In this document: positions 1-7,613 of the stretch, piece by piece
Position numbering within the stretch: the stretch's first letter is position 1
Layout: every line of letters starts with the position of its first letter
Source of the DNA: Rhodovulum strictum
Lineage (GTDB): Bacteria; Pseudomonadota; Alphaproteobacteria; Rhodobacterales; Rhodobacteraceae
Assembly: GCF_009649175.1 (NCBI RefSeq)
Contig: NZ_WJPO01000007.1
Coordinates: 91,342-155,341 of the forward strand
Direction of reading: 5' to 3'
Length of the DNA stretch: 64,000 nucleotides
Notes under the pieces: model-generated
The model's input: only the letters and a program-made list of their open reading frames with translations
The model's database searches: none
What the model was told of the DNA's origin: nothing
Position numbers and translations under genes: made by a program

Positions 1-92
1 CCGCCAAGGGCGGCCGACAGGCTGCACAGAAAGGCCAGGCCCCGGCGCAGCGGCGGCTGGGCCGCATGGTAAAGCGGGTCGCGGCGGTCCAT
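1..92 (-). CDS. dctQ: TRAP transporter small permease (DctQ), N-terminal fragment
   Basis: Only the first 30 codons lie in the window; the gene runs off the left edge. The translation begins MDRRDPLYHAAQPPLRRG and then turns hydrophobic, as expected for the first membrane helix of a DctQ small permease. The ATG sits 9 bases downstream of the dctP stop codon on the same strand, the usual position of dctQ in a TRAP operon. The large permease DctM would be expected next, outside the window. The identification rests mainly on gene order because too little protein is visible for a family match. Confidence 0.6.
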   Translation of the reverse strand, partial: MDRRDPLYHAAQPPLRRGLAFLCSLSAALG

Positions 93-100
93 CTGCCGCC

Positions 101-1141
101 TCAGCCGTCCAGCAGCGCGTTGGCGCGGGCCATGATCGCGGCCCCGTCCAGCCCCGCGGCGTCAAGCTTGGCCTGCCATGCCGCATGCACCGGGATCGCC
201 ATCTCGCGCCAGCGCGCGATCTCGTCGGCGGCGATCTCGTGGATGGCGTTGCCCGCGTCCTCGACCACCTTGCGGCCGACCTCTTCGGACACGTCGAAAT
301 TGCGCCCCAGCCGCTGCGACAGCGCGGGCCCGGTGGCGGCGTCGATCACGCCGCGCAGGTCGTCGGGCATGCGGTCATAGGATCTCTGGTTCATCACCAG
401 CGCGAAGGTGTTGGTATAAAGCCCCCGCGCGCCCGAGGCGGCGGCGCTGTGCTCGCGGGTCAGTTCGTGCAGCTTCAGCGCGGGCACCGCCTCGTAGGGC
501 AGGCAGCAGCCGTCGATCACGCCGTTGGACAGGCCCACGACCATTTCCGTCACCGGGAAGAAGACCGGTTCCGCCCCCAGCGCGGCCAGCAGGTCGCCGG
601 TGCTCTTGTTCGGGCTGCGCACGCGCTGGCCGCGCAGATCGGCGGCCCCGGTGATCGCGGTGCGGCGCATGTGGAACTTGCCGCTGGCATGGGTGTGGAA
701 GGCCAGCGGCCGCACCCCCGCATATTCGCCCTGCCCGAACTCGTCCATCAGGGTCTGCATCGCGACCGAGGTCTGTTCGGCCGTCGTCGCCATGAAGGGC
801 AGCGACAGCGTTTCGGCCACCAGATAGCGGTCGGGGGTATAGACGGTCAGCGTCCAGGCGATATCGACGATGCCGTTGCGCGTCTGGTCCACCAGTTGCG
901 GCGGCTTGCCGCCCAGCTGCATCGCGGGATAGATCTGCACCGCGATCCGGCCGCCCGACGCCTCGGCCAGTTCCGCGGCCCAGGGTTCGAACACCTTGGT
1001 CTGGGTCGTCGTGGTCGCGGGCATGAAATGGTGCAGCCGCAGCGTCACCTCGGCCGCATCCGCCCGGCCGACCAGCGCGGGTGCAGCCAGCGCGGCGCCG
1101 AAAGTCGCGAGCATCCCGCGACGGGTCAGGGGTCTGGTCAT
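101..1141 (-). CDS. dctP: TRAP transporter substrate-binding protein (DctP family)
   Basis: 346 residues, the usual size of a DctP periplasmic receptor. The N-terminus reads MTRPLTRRGMLATFGAALAAP, a twin-arginine type signal (RRGML followed by a hydrophobic stretch and an ADA cleavage region). The mature part shows DctP hallmarks: LRLHHFMPATT at the start, then IYPAMQLGG and a QTRNGIVDIAWTL segment, and LRGQRVRSPN around residue 180, where family members place the carboxylate-binding arginine. The start at 1141 is chosen over an upstream ATG because GGGAGGAAG stands 5-6 bases before it. It follows the enoyl-CoA hydratase and SDR genes on the same strand, so the ligand is probably an organic acid whose CoA ester those enzymes process. 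The ligand itself cannot be read from sequence. Confidence 0.9.
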   Translation of the reverse strand: MTRPLTRRGMLATFGAALAAPALVGRADAAEVTLRLHHFMPATTTTQTKVFEPWAAELAEASGGRIAVQIYPAMQLGGKPPQLVDQTRNGIVDIAWTLTVYTPDRYLVAETLSLPFMATTAEQTSVAMQTLMDEFGQGEYAGVRPLAFHTHASGKFHMRRTAITGAADLRGQRVRSPNKSTGDLLAALGAEPVFFPVTEMVVGLSNGVIDGCCLPYEAVPALKLHELTREHSAAASGARGLYTNTFALVMNQRSYDRMPDDLRGVIDAATGPALSQRLGRNFDVSEEVGRKVVEDAGNAIHEIAADEIARWREMAIPVHAAWQAKLDAAGLDGAAIMARANALLDG

Positions 1142-1210
1142 CGGTCTTCCTCCCTTGCGTTGCATGTCGAAACCGGCCCTCCCAAGCCGGGGGTGCGGCC
1201 CCGGGGGCCG

Positions 1211-1990
1211 CTACCTGAATCTGGGCGGGCGCTTTTCCAGAAAGGCGCGCAGCCCCTCCTCGGCGTCGCGGCTGGTCTGCGAGACCGCGGCACACAGGCT
1301 TTCGGTGAACAGCCCGTCCTGGCGCGACATGTCGTCGATCCGGCTGATCGCCTGGATCATCATGAAATTGGAAAGCCCGGCATTCTCGGCGATCTGAAGG
1401 GCAAGCTGGCGGGCCCGCGCCAGCGCCTCGCCCTCGCCCACCAGGTAATGCGCAAGGCCCAGCCGGTGCCCGTCCTCGGCGCTGTAGCTGCGCCCGGTCA
1501 GCATCATCTCGCACATCCGGTCGGCGCCCAGGATGCGCCCCACGCGCACCGTCGCGCCGCCGCCGACAAAGATGCCGCGCCGCCCCTCGGGCAACTGGAA
1601 CAGCGCCGAGGGTTCGGCGATGCGCACATGGGTCGAGGCGGCCAGTTCCAGCCCGCCCCCGATCACCGCCCCGAACAGCGCCGAAACCACCGGCAGCCCC
1701 GAGAACTGGATCAGGTCCATCACCCGATGCCAGTTGCGCGAATGGCGCATCGTCGATTCCGCGTCGCGCATCACATGCTCGGACAGGTCGAGCCCGGAAC
1801 AGAAATGCCCCTCGCTGCCGGTCAGGATCGCCACCCGGATGCCCTCGGGCGGGCGGGCAAAGAACGCCTCGATCTCGGCCAGCAACTCGTCGCACATGGC
1901 GTTGCGCTTGCCGGGGCGGGTCATCGTCAGCGTGGCAATCGGGCCGTCAAGCGCGACATCCAGCAGCGGGCGGGGCAGAGGGCGGTTCAT
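1211..1990 (-). CDS. Enoyl-CoA hydratase/isomerase family protein (crotonase fold)
   Basis: 259 residues, full length for a crotonase. Both regions that carry the catalytic glutamates of true hydratases are present: GGGLELAAS around residue 113 and LPEGRRGIFVGGGAT around residue 135. The oxyanion-hole segment HFCSGLDLSEH is also recognisable. The second motif departs from the common GLIPGAGGT form, so the substrate may not be a simple fatty enoyl-CoA. AAGGAAG lies 8 bases before the ATG. It is placed between an HSD10-like dehydrogenase and TRAP genes, which suggests a short beta-oxidation-like route for an imported acid. No acyl-CoA ligase or thiolase is visible in the window. Confidence 0.85.
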   Translation of the reverse strand: MNRPLPRPLLDVALDGPIATLTMTRPGKRNAMCDELLAEIEAFFARPPEGIRVAILTGSEGHFCSGLDLSEHVMRDAESTMRHSRNWHRVMDLIQFSGLPVVSALFGAVIGGGLELAASTHVRIAEPSALFQLPEGRRGIFVGGGATVRVGRILGADRMCEMMLTGRSYSAEDGHRLGLAHYLVGEGEALARARQLALQIAENAGLSNFMMIQAISRIDDMSRQDGLFTESLCAAVSQTSRDAEEGLRAFLEKRPPRFR

Positions 1991-2025
1991 CGGTCGGTCT
2001 TCCTTGCAGGTCTGTGTCGATGCGC

Positions 2026-2793
2026 TCAGCGCGGTTGCAGCCGCACCGCCCCGTCAAGCCGGATCACCTCGCCGTTCAGGAACGGGTTGCGGACGATCTG
2101 CTCGACCAGAAGCGCGTATTCCTCGGGTGCGCCCAGCCGCGGCGGGAACGGGATGCCCGCGGCAATCGCGGCCCGCGTCTCGGGCGGCAGGCCATCGGTC
2201 ATCGCGGTCTCGAACAGGCCCGGCGCGATGGCCATGACGCGGATGCCCTGCCGGGCCAGTTCGCGCGCCGCCGGCAGCGTCAGCGCGGCAACCCCCCCCT
2301 TGGAGGCGGCATAGGCGGCCTGTCCGATCTGGCCATCCTGCCAGGCGACCGAGGCGGTGTTGACGATCACGCCGCGGGTGCCGTCCTGGTCCAGCGGCGC
2401 AAGCGCGGCCATGCGCTGCGCGCCATGGCTCATCATCACATAGGTTCCCAGCAGGTTGACCCGCAGCGTCCGCTCGAACGTCGCGATGGGCAGCGTGCCG
2501 TCGCGCGGCAGGATGCGCGCCGCGGTGCCGATGCCCGCGCAGTTCACCACGATGCGCGGGGCCGCGCCGAACGCGGCAACCACCTTGTCAAAGGCCGCCT
2601 CGATGGCGGCGGGGTCGGCCACATCGGCGGCCAGCGCAAGCCCGCCGATCTCCTGCGCGACGGCCTCGGCGGCGGCGGCGGACTGGTCCAGCACGCCGAC
2701 GCGGCAACCCTGCGCGGCCAAGTGCCGCGCCGTCGCCCGGCCCAGCCCGCTGCCCGCCCCCGTCACCAGTGCCGTCCCGAATCGCGCGACCAT
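2026..2793 (-). CDS. Short-chain dehydrogenase, 3-hydroxyacyl-CoA dehydrogenase type-2 (HSD10)-like
   Basis: 255 residues with all classical SDR signatures: TGAGSGLG cofactor loop near residue 13, NCAG after strand 4, NTAS catalytic serine region and YAASK catalytic Tyr/Lys. An aspartate at the end of strand 2 (GVLDQS) predicts NAD rather than NADP. The overall pattern, including the long MAALAPLDQDGTRGVIVNTAS insertion, resembles 3-hydroxyacyl-CoA dehydrogenase type 2, which oxidises 3-hydroxyacyl-CoA. The ATG at 2793 is preferred to an in-frame TTG 15 bases upstream because GGGAAGG stands before the ATG at normal distance. First gene of the SDR/hydratase/TRAP operon, directly behind a promoter with an operator-like palindrome. 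Confidence 0.85.
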   Translation of the reverse strand: MVARFGTALVTGAGSGLGRATARHLAAQGCRVGVLDQSAAAAEAVAQEIGGLALAADVADPAAIEAAFDKVVAAFGAAPRIVVNCAGIGTAARILPRDGTLPIATFERTLRVNLLGTYVMMSHGAQRMAALAPLDQDGTRGVIVNTASVAWQDGQIGQAAYAASKGGVAALTLPAARELARQGIRVMAIAPGLFETAMTDGLPPETRAAIAAGIPFPPRLGAPEEYALLVEQIVRNPFLNGEVIRLDGAVRLQPR

Positions 2794-2807
2794 TGGATGC
2801 CTTCCCA

Positions 2808-2828
2808 ACTGTTATTCGGTAAAACAGT
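2808..2828. promoter_or_regulatory. Operator-like palindrome in front of the SDR-hydratase-TRAP operon
   Basis: A 21-bp imperfect palindrome with perfect 6-bp arms, ACTGTT and AACAGT, separated by 9 bases. It overlaps the proposed -10 hexamer of the operon promoter and ends 15 bases before the SDR start codon, the classical position for a repressor site. Arm length and spacing fit a TetR-like dimer, but no regulator gene is next to it in the window, so the binding protein is unknown. Confidence 0.5.
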
Positions 2829-2851
2829 ATCGGTTTGGGATAACCTGTCAA
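2824..2851 (-). promoter_or_regulatory. Putative sigma-70 type promoter of the SDR operon
   Basis: On the minus strand a perfect TTGACA (2846-2851) is followed after 16 bases by TACTGT (2824-2829), a plausible weak -10. The sequence lies about 30 to 60 bases before the SDR start codon. TTGACA boxes are rare by chance in such GC-rich DNA. The -10 is shared with the palindrome at 2808-2828. Confidence 0.5.
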
Positions 2852-2949
2852 CGACTCGTTTACCCCCGGGCAAGGGCGCGCGCAGGCCCCGGCCTGAGGG
2901 GCGCGCAAGGCATTGTCGGAAAAGGGGAATACCGGCGTGCCGGGCGGCC

Positions 2950-5592
2950 CTAGGGCGCGGCGCAGGTCCGGGCCATCGCGGTGGCCAGCGGCTGCGCCGG
3001 GCCGTTCTGGCGACCCCACCGGGCCAGGCGGCGCATGTCGATCTGGCGTTTTGTCCTCAGCGGCAGGACCATGGGGCCATAAAGCGACTCGGCCGGCAGC
3101 AGGCCCAGAACGGCGTGGGCAAGCTCGGGAAAGCGGCCCAGAAATCGCTGGCGCGTGGCGCTGTCCAGCGCGGCAAAGGCCCGGGGGCCGGGCCAGAAAC
3201 TTTCGACCGCCAGCCCCTCGGCCCAGATCAGCGCGTGCCGCTCCAGCATCAGGTGGTGATAGCCGATGCCGCCCTCGACCGGGCCGGACGTGACGCCCGG
3301 CACGCCCAGATCGGCCAGATGGCCCGCGCGCGCCAGCCAGCCGGGCCGCCCGGCCGGACCCAGCCGGACCGCGTGCTGGCGCGACAGACAGAGCCGCCCA
3401 TGGTCGCCAAGCGCGCCCGCCGCGATCCGGATCGGGGCATGGCGCGGGGTGCGGGTCATCTCGTCGGCCTCGACCCGGCGGGCGGCGGCGAACAGGATGG
3501 GGCGGGCAACCGGGGCGCCGCGCCCGTCCCAGGACAGGACCGGATCGCCCACGCGCAGCACCTCGACCGGGCGGGGACCATCGGGCGTGGCGATCCGCGT
3601 GCCTGCGCCGATGCAGGTGATGCCCATGGCCTGAAGCGTCTCGATCGAGGCGACCTGTTGCGGCGTGATGCCCAGCAGCGTCACCCGCTCGCCATCGGGA
3701 AAGACCAGAATGGCGTTGCCCGCCCCGTCATCCTCGATCACGAGATCGCGCGCCCGGACCCGATTCCCATCCTGGTCGAGAACGGTCGAGACGTCGAACT
3801 GGTCGCGCGTGTTGCCGTCGACCATGGTCATGTCGAAATCGGTGACGGTGTCCCAGCCGCTGCCCGGCCCCAGAACGATCAGGTCGGACCCGCCCCCGGT
3901 GGTGATCCGGTCATTGCCCGCGCCGCCGATGATCGTGTCGTTGCCCGCGCCCATCGTGCCCAGAACGATCGTGTCGTTGCCGTCGCCGCCATGGACAAGG
4001 GTGTTGCCGCCGAAGTCGGTGATGTAGTCGTCGCCCGCCCCGCCATCCAGCGTATCGTTGCCCCAGCCGCCGAACAGCGAATCGTTGCCATCGCCGCCGA
4101 ACAGCTGGTCATCGCCATCGCCGCCGCTGAGCACGTCATCGCCCGCCCCGCCATGGATCGTGTCGTTGCCGTCCCCGCCTTCGAGGAAGTCGTTGCCGCT
4201 GCCGCCGATGATGCTGTCATTGCCCGCCCCCGCATTGACCGTGACCCGCGCGGTATTGGCCGAGGCGTCGATGGTATCCGCCTGGTCGGTGCCGGTGATC
4301 GCCTCGATTTCCGAGAATACGCCCGTGCTGCCCCCGACAAAGGCATAGGTTCCCGCCTCGGCCCCGGTAAAGGTGACGGTGACGCCGCCCGCGGAAGGCG
4401 TCGAGGTGAACCGGATCGCGTCGTAATCGTAGCCGGTTTCGCCCCCTTCGATCAGGTCCGCGCCATCATTATGGCCGATGATGAACAGGTCCGACCCCTC
4501 GCCGCCCAGCATCGTGTCATTGCCTGCGCCGCCGATGATGGTGTCGTTGCCGTCGCGGCCATGGATGAAGTCGTCGCCCTCGTCGCCATGGACCAGGTCG
4601 TTGCCCGCCCCGGCCTCGATGACATCATTGCCCGCGCCGCCGTAAAGCGTGTCGTTGCCATCATTGCCGTCGATCGAATCGTTGCCATCGCCGCCATAGA
4701 TCAGGTCGTTGCCATCGCCGCCTTCCAGCGTGTCATTGCCCGCGCCGCCATGGATTTCGTCATCGCCGCTATCGCCATAGATGCGGTCATTGCCCTCCTC
4801 GCCATAAAGCGTGTCGTTGCCCTCGTTGCCGTGGATCACGTCATCGCCGTCGCCGCCCAGCACGACATCGTCCCCGTCCCCGGCAAAGATGGTGTCGTTG
4901 CCCGCGCCGCCGGTGATGTAGTCATGGCCCGCCTGGCCCGCGATGTAATCGTCGCCCGCCCCGCCATGCAGCGTGTCGTCGCCCGCCCCGCCATCGAGAA
5001 CGTCATTGCCATCGCCGCCAAAGATCAGGTCGTTGCCGTCGCCGCCCAGGATCGTATCGTTGCCCGCGCCGCCATGAACCGTGTCATCGCCGCCGCCCGC
5101 ATGGATGTCGTCGGCATGGATGCCCCCGACGATGACGGCGGCCAGTTCGGGATCCTGCACCGGGGTCGAGATCGCGGAATACAAGGGCGGGTTGACCGCG
5201 GTATCGGTCCAGTTGGCGATCTGGTAGGTGACGCCGGGTTCAAGCTGGCCATCGGCGACATAACCGGCCAGCGCGCCGTTCAACAGCACCTGATAGACCG
5301 TGATGGTGCCGCCTGCCGGGCTGCTCAGCGTCGTGGAATAGCCCAGCCGGACATGGCCAGAGCCCAGCGGCGTGCCGCCGGTATCGGTGATCGTGGCGGT
5401 CTGGGTGTTGTCCTTCACGACATCGGCGGCACCGTGAAAGGTGGCGTCGTCATCCGTGACGGTGATCACCAGCCGGTCGGTCGCCCCCACGAAGGACGGA
5501 TCGAGCATGAACAGCGACCCGACCGTGGGCGCCCCGCCCCCCTCGATGATGAAGGCCGGGATGGCATATCCGCCAAGGACATAGGTGGCCAT
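2950..5592 (-). CDS. RTX calcium-binding repeat protein with C-terminal Hint domain
   Basis: 880 residues with no classical signal peptide, as expected for a type I secreted protein. Residues 1-160 form an unassigned beta-rich leader (starts MATYVLGGYAIPAF). Two blocks of glycine/aspartate nonapeptides follow (GGxGNDxLx type): about 23 copies at roughly 163-370 and about 12 at 450-570, separated by a non-repeat segment. Such repeats fold as calcium-loaded beta-rolls outside the cell. A Hint domain (Hedgehog/intein fold) starts at Cys660, in CIGAGTRIATPDG, with TPRHAP and LSRQHAVRL as later blocks. Proteins of this RTX plus Hint_2 design are common in Rhodobacteraceae; their function is not settled. 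No type I ABC exporter or membrane fusion gene is adjacent, so export would need genes elsewhere. Confidence 0.85.
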   Translation of the reverse strand: MATYVLGGYAIPAFIIEGGGAPTVGSLFMLDPSFVGATDRLVITVTDDDATFHGAADVVKDNTQTATITDTGGTPLGSGHVRLGYSTTLSSPAGGTITVYQVLLNGALAGYVADGQLEPGVTYQIANWTDTAVNPPLYSAISTPVQDPELAAVIVGGIHADDIHAGGGDDTVHGGAGNDTILGGDGNDLIFGGDGNDVLDGGAGDDTLHGGAGDDYIAGQAGHDYITGGAGNDTIFAGDGDDVVLGGDGDDVIHGNEGNDTLYGEEGNDRIYGDSGDDEIHGGAGNDTLEGGDGNDLIYGGDGNDSIDGNDGNDTLYGGAGNDVIEAGAGNDLVHGDEGDDFIHGRDGNDTIIGGAGNDTMLGGEGSDLFIIGHNDGADLIEGGETGYDYDAIRFTSTPSAGGVTVTFTGAEAGTYAFVGGSTGVFSEIEAITGTDQADTIDASANTARVTVNAGAGNDSIIGGSGNDFLEGGDGNDTIHGGAGDDVLSGGDGDDQLFGGDGNDSLFGGWGNDTLDGGAGDDYITDFGGNTLVHGGDGNDTIVLGTMGAGNDTIIGGAGNDRITTGGGSDLIVLGPGSGWDTVTDFDMTMVDGNTRDQFDVSTVLDQDGNRVRARDLVIEDDGAGNAILVFPDGERVTLLGITPQQVASIETLQAMGITCIGAGTRIATPDGPRPVEVLRVGDPVLSWDGRGAPVARPILFAAARRVEADEMTRTPRHAPIRIAAGALGDHGRLCLSRQHAVRLGPAGRPGWLARAGHLADLGVPGVTSGPVEGGIGYHHLMLERHALIWAEGLAVESFWPGPRAFAALDSATRQRFLGRFPELAHAVLGLLPAESLYGPMVLPLRTKRQIDMRRLARWGRQNGPAQPLATAMARTCAAP

Positions 5593-5654
5593 GGGCGCGC
5601 GCCTTTCGCCATGTGTTGCTGACCCTGGCCAAGGTCTTCGCAGGGCGGGGCTAA

Positions 5655-5670
5655 GGATCGGTTACGATCC
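5655..5670. repeat. Perfect inverted repeat upstream of the RTX gene
   Basis: GGATCG-GTTA-CGATCC: 6-bp perfect arms with a 4-base loop, 63 bases upstream of the RTX start codon and downstream of the small membrane protein gene. It could be a hairpin ending the upstream transcript or an operator for the RTX gene. No T-run follows on the minus strand, which argues against a standard intrinsic terminator. Confidence 0.4.
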
Positions 5671-5692
5671 GCCGCGCAGGCCGCAGATTTCC

Positions 5693-5703
5693 GGGGGGGG
5701 GGG
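5693..5703. repeat. Run of eleven G residues in the region before the RTX gene
   Basis: An uninterrupted G11 tract on the plus strand, C11 on the transcribed minus strand. It lies 10 bases after the stop codon of the 116-residue gene and about 100 bases upstream of the RTX start. Long homopolymers are prone to slipped-strand length change; here a change would alter non-coding spacing only. It may equally be chance in GC-rich DNA or a sequencing problem. Confidence 0.6.
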
Positions 5704-5712
5704 CGGGCAGGC

Positions 5713-6063
5713 TCAGACGTCGAACAGGTCGCCCAGTCCGAAATCGTCCAGAAAGCCGTCTTCCTCGGCCAGCGCCGCGGCATCCAGCGCGCCAAGGCCG
5801 GGGTCAAGCCCCAGATCGTCGGCCACCGCGGCAAAGGCCGCCTGCATCTCGCCCGACAAGGTCAGCCCGGCCAGCACGGTGCCAAGCCATGCCCCGCCCG
5901 CCACGGCAAGCCCGGTGCCCAGCAGCCCCGGCGCGCGCGGCGGGTGCCGGGCGGGGGCGGCGCTGGCGGCGTCCAGCAGGTGAAGGCGGTTGATAAGCTC
6001 GGGATCGCCCGAGGCGAGGATCTTCTGCCGCGCCTCCTCGGCGCGGCGGGCACGGTCGGTCAT
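5713..6063 (-). CDS. Small hypothetical protein with one predicted membrane helix
   Basis: 116 residues. A charged N-terminal helix (RARRAEEARQKILASGDPEL) is followed at about residues 46-70 by a glycine/alanine-rich hydrophobic segment (GTGLAVAGGAWLGTVLAGL) that may cross the membrane. The C-terminus is strongly acidic with repeated aspartates and glycines (LDDFGLGDLFDV). AGGAGAGAG lies about 7 bases before the ATG. It stands between the racemase and the RTX gene on the same strand. I do not recognise a family and propose no function. Confidence 0.65.
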   Translation of the reverse strand: MTDRARRAEEARQKILASGDPELINRLHLLDAASAAPARHPPRAPGLLGTGLAVAGGAWLGTVLAGLTLSGEMQAAFAAVADDLGLDPGLGALDAAALAEEDGFLDDFGLGDLFDV

Positions 6064-6126
6064 GGTATCTCTCTCCTGTCTGACGGGGGAAAGATAGGTG
6101 CCCGGCCGCGATCCGCCAGCCGCGGA

Positions 6127-6765
6127 TCACAGCGCCGCGAGCAGCCGGGCCGCACTTTCCACCCCGTCGATCACCGGCACCGGCAGCGCCGCGCGCAGAT
6201 GCCCGGTCAGCCGCGCCATGCCCGCACAGCCCAGCACCACCGCGTCGATGCCATCCTCGGCCGCCGCGCGCGCGGCCTCGTCGGCGATGCGGCGAAAGGC
6301 GGCGTCGGGGTCGTGTTCCAGGTCCAGCACCGGCACCTCGCTGGCGCGCACCCGGCCCAGATGCCCGCCAAGCCCCGAGCCGCGGATATTCGCCTCGATG
6401 ATCGGGACCGAGACCGACAGCGTGGTGACGACCGAGAACCGCCAGCCGCGCAGCGCCGCGATGTGATAGGCCGCCTGCCCGATGCCGATGACCGGACAGC
6501 GCGCCAGCCGCCGCGCCTCGTTGAGGCCGGTATCGTCGAAACAGGCGATCGCCACGCCCGCCGCCCCCGCCCGATCCGCCTTTGCGACCAGGTCCAGCAG
6601 CGGCGGCACCGCGGCGGCGCCATCCTCGGGGCCCTGGATCGCGGCGGGGCCATGGGTCGAGGTCCAGCCCTCGAACAGGGCGCCGGGTTGGGCGGCGCGG
6701 GCCATGGCCAGCACCTGTTCGGTCATAGCGGCGGTGGAATTGGGGTTGATGAAGACAAAGGTCAT
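6127..6765 (-). CDS. Asp/Glu/hydantoin racemase family protein
   Basis: 212 residues, typical for the family. The N-terminal FVFINPNSTAAMT strand-loop and the two catalytic cysteine motifs, VAIACFDDTG near residue 78 and VVLGCAGMA near residue 177, are all present. A two-base mechanism using both cysteines is therefore plausible. Relatives racemise hydantoins, allantoin, aspartate or glutamate. The ATG at 6765 lies 4 bases after the stop of the upstream permease, so it is the last gene of the ABC transporter operon. This suggests that the transporter imports an amino-acid-like or ureide compound whose isomers must be interconverted. The exact substrate is unknown. Confidence 0.85.
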   Translation of the reverse strand: MTFVFINPNSTAAMTEQVLAMARAAQPGALFEGWTSTHGPAAIQGPEDGAAAVPPLLDLVAKADRAGAAGVAIACFDDTGLNEARRLARCPVIGIGQAAYHIAALRGWRFSVVTTLSVSVPIIEANIRGSGLGGHLGRVRASEVPVLDLEHDPDAAFRRIADEAARAAAEDGIDAVVLGCAGMARLTGHLRAALPVPVIDGVESAARLLAAL

Positions 6766-6769
6766 CGGC

Positions 6770-7612
6770 CTAGACCATCCCCTTGCCCGCATCCGACCCG
6801 GCCCGCGCGCGGCGGCGGTTCAGCGCCCAGACGGTCGCCAGAAAGACGCCGATGACAAGGAAGGAAAACAGCGTCGTCAGCGTTCCCAGCGCAAAGATCA
6901 CCGGGGTCGTGACATTGGTGGTCATGCCGTAGATCTCCAGCGGCAGGGTGTTGCGGCTGCCCGCGGTCAGCAGCGTGCGGGCAAATTCGTCATAGGACAG
7001 CGTGAAGCCGAACAGCGCCACCCCGATCAGCGAGGGCGCGATGATCGGCAGCACGACATGGGCGATGGTCTGCCACGGGCTGGCGCCCAGATCGCGGGCG
7101 GCTTCCTCATAGCTCTTGTCGAAGCGGTTGAAGACCGCGAACATGATCAGCAGGCCAAAGGGCAGCGTCCAGGTCAGTTGCGCGCCAAAACCGCTGGTCG
7201 ACCAGTGCACGTCAAGGCCCGTCTGGTTGAAGATCAGCCCCACCCCCAGCGAGATCAGGATCGAGGGGATCACCAGCGCCGTGACGACAAGGTAGAACAG
7301 CACGCCCGAGCCCGCGAACCGCTTGCGAAAGGCCAGCCCGCCCATGACCGAGACGACGACGGTCGTCACCATCACCATCAGCCCCAGCGCGAATGACCGC
7401 CGGAAGCTGCCCCAGATATCGCCCACCGCCTGTTGCTGGAACAGGTCGTGGAACCAGTGCAGCGACACGCCCCGCATCGGAAAGGTCAGCCCGCCCGTGG
7501 GCCCCTGAAAGGACAGGATCGCGATGGTCAGGGTGGGGCCGTAAAGGAACAGCAGGAACAGCCCGAAAAAGGCGGCCAGCGGATAGAAGGAACGGGGGCG
7601 GCGGCGGTCCAT
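6770..7612 (-). CDS. Polyamine-type ABC transporter permease (PotC-like)
   Basis: 280 residues with about six hydrophobic segments. The cytoplasmic EAA loop that docks with the ATPase is clear: EEAARDLGASPWQTIAHVVL at about residue 183. Sequence character matches PotC/YdcV inner-membrane permeases of the polyamine/opine/spermidine-putrescine group. AAGGAGC within the end of the upstream permease gene fixes the ATG at 7612; the upstream stop is only one base away. It forms the transmembrane pair with the preceding permease. Confidence 0.88.
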   Translation of the reverse strand: MDRRRPRSFYPLAAFFGLFLLFLYGPTLTIAILSFQGPTGGLTFPMRGVSLHWFHDLFQQQAVGDIWGSFRRSFALGLMVMVTTVVVSVMGGLAFRKRFAGSGVLFYLVVTALVIPSILISLGVGLIFNQTGLDVHWSTSGFGAQLTWTLPFGLLIMFAVFNRFDKSYEEAARDLGASPWQTIAHVVLPIIAPSLIGVALFGFTLSYDEFARTLLTAGSRNTLPLEIYGMTTNVTTPVIFALGTLTTLFSFLVIGVFLATVWALNRRRARAGSDAGKGMV

Positions 7613-7613
7613 G

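Noticed and set aside
2883..2896. Hairpin CAGGC-CCCGG-type sequence after the RTX gene as a terminator
   Set aside because: Only a 5-bp stem with a 4-base loop and no T-run; indistinguishable from background in GC-rich DNA.
3880..5110. Regular 27-base periodic DNA resembling a minisatellite or CRISPR-like array
   Set aside because: It is the coding sequence of the RTX nonapeptides (9 codons per unit) in the minus-strand gene; units vary and there are no unique spacers.
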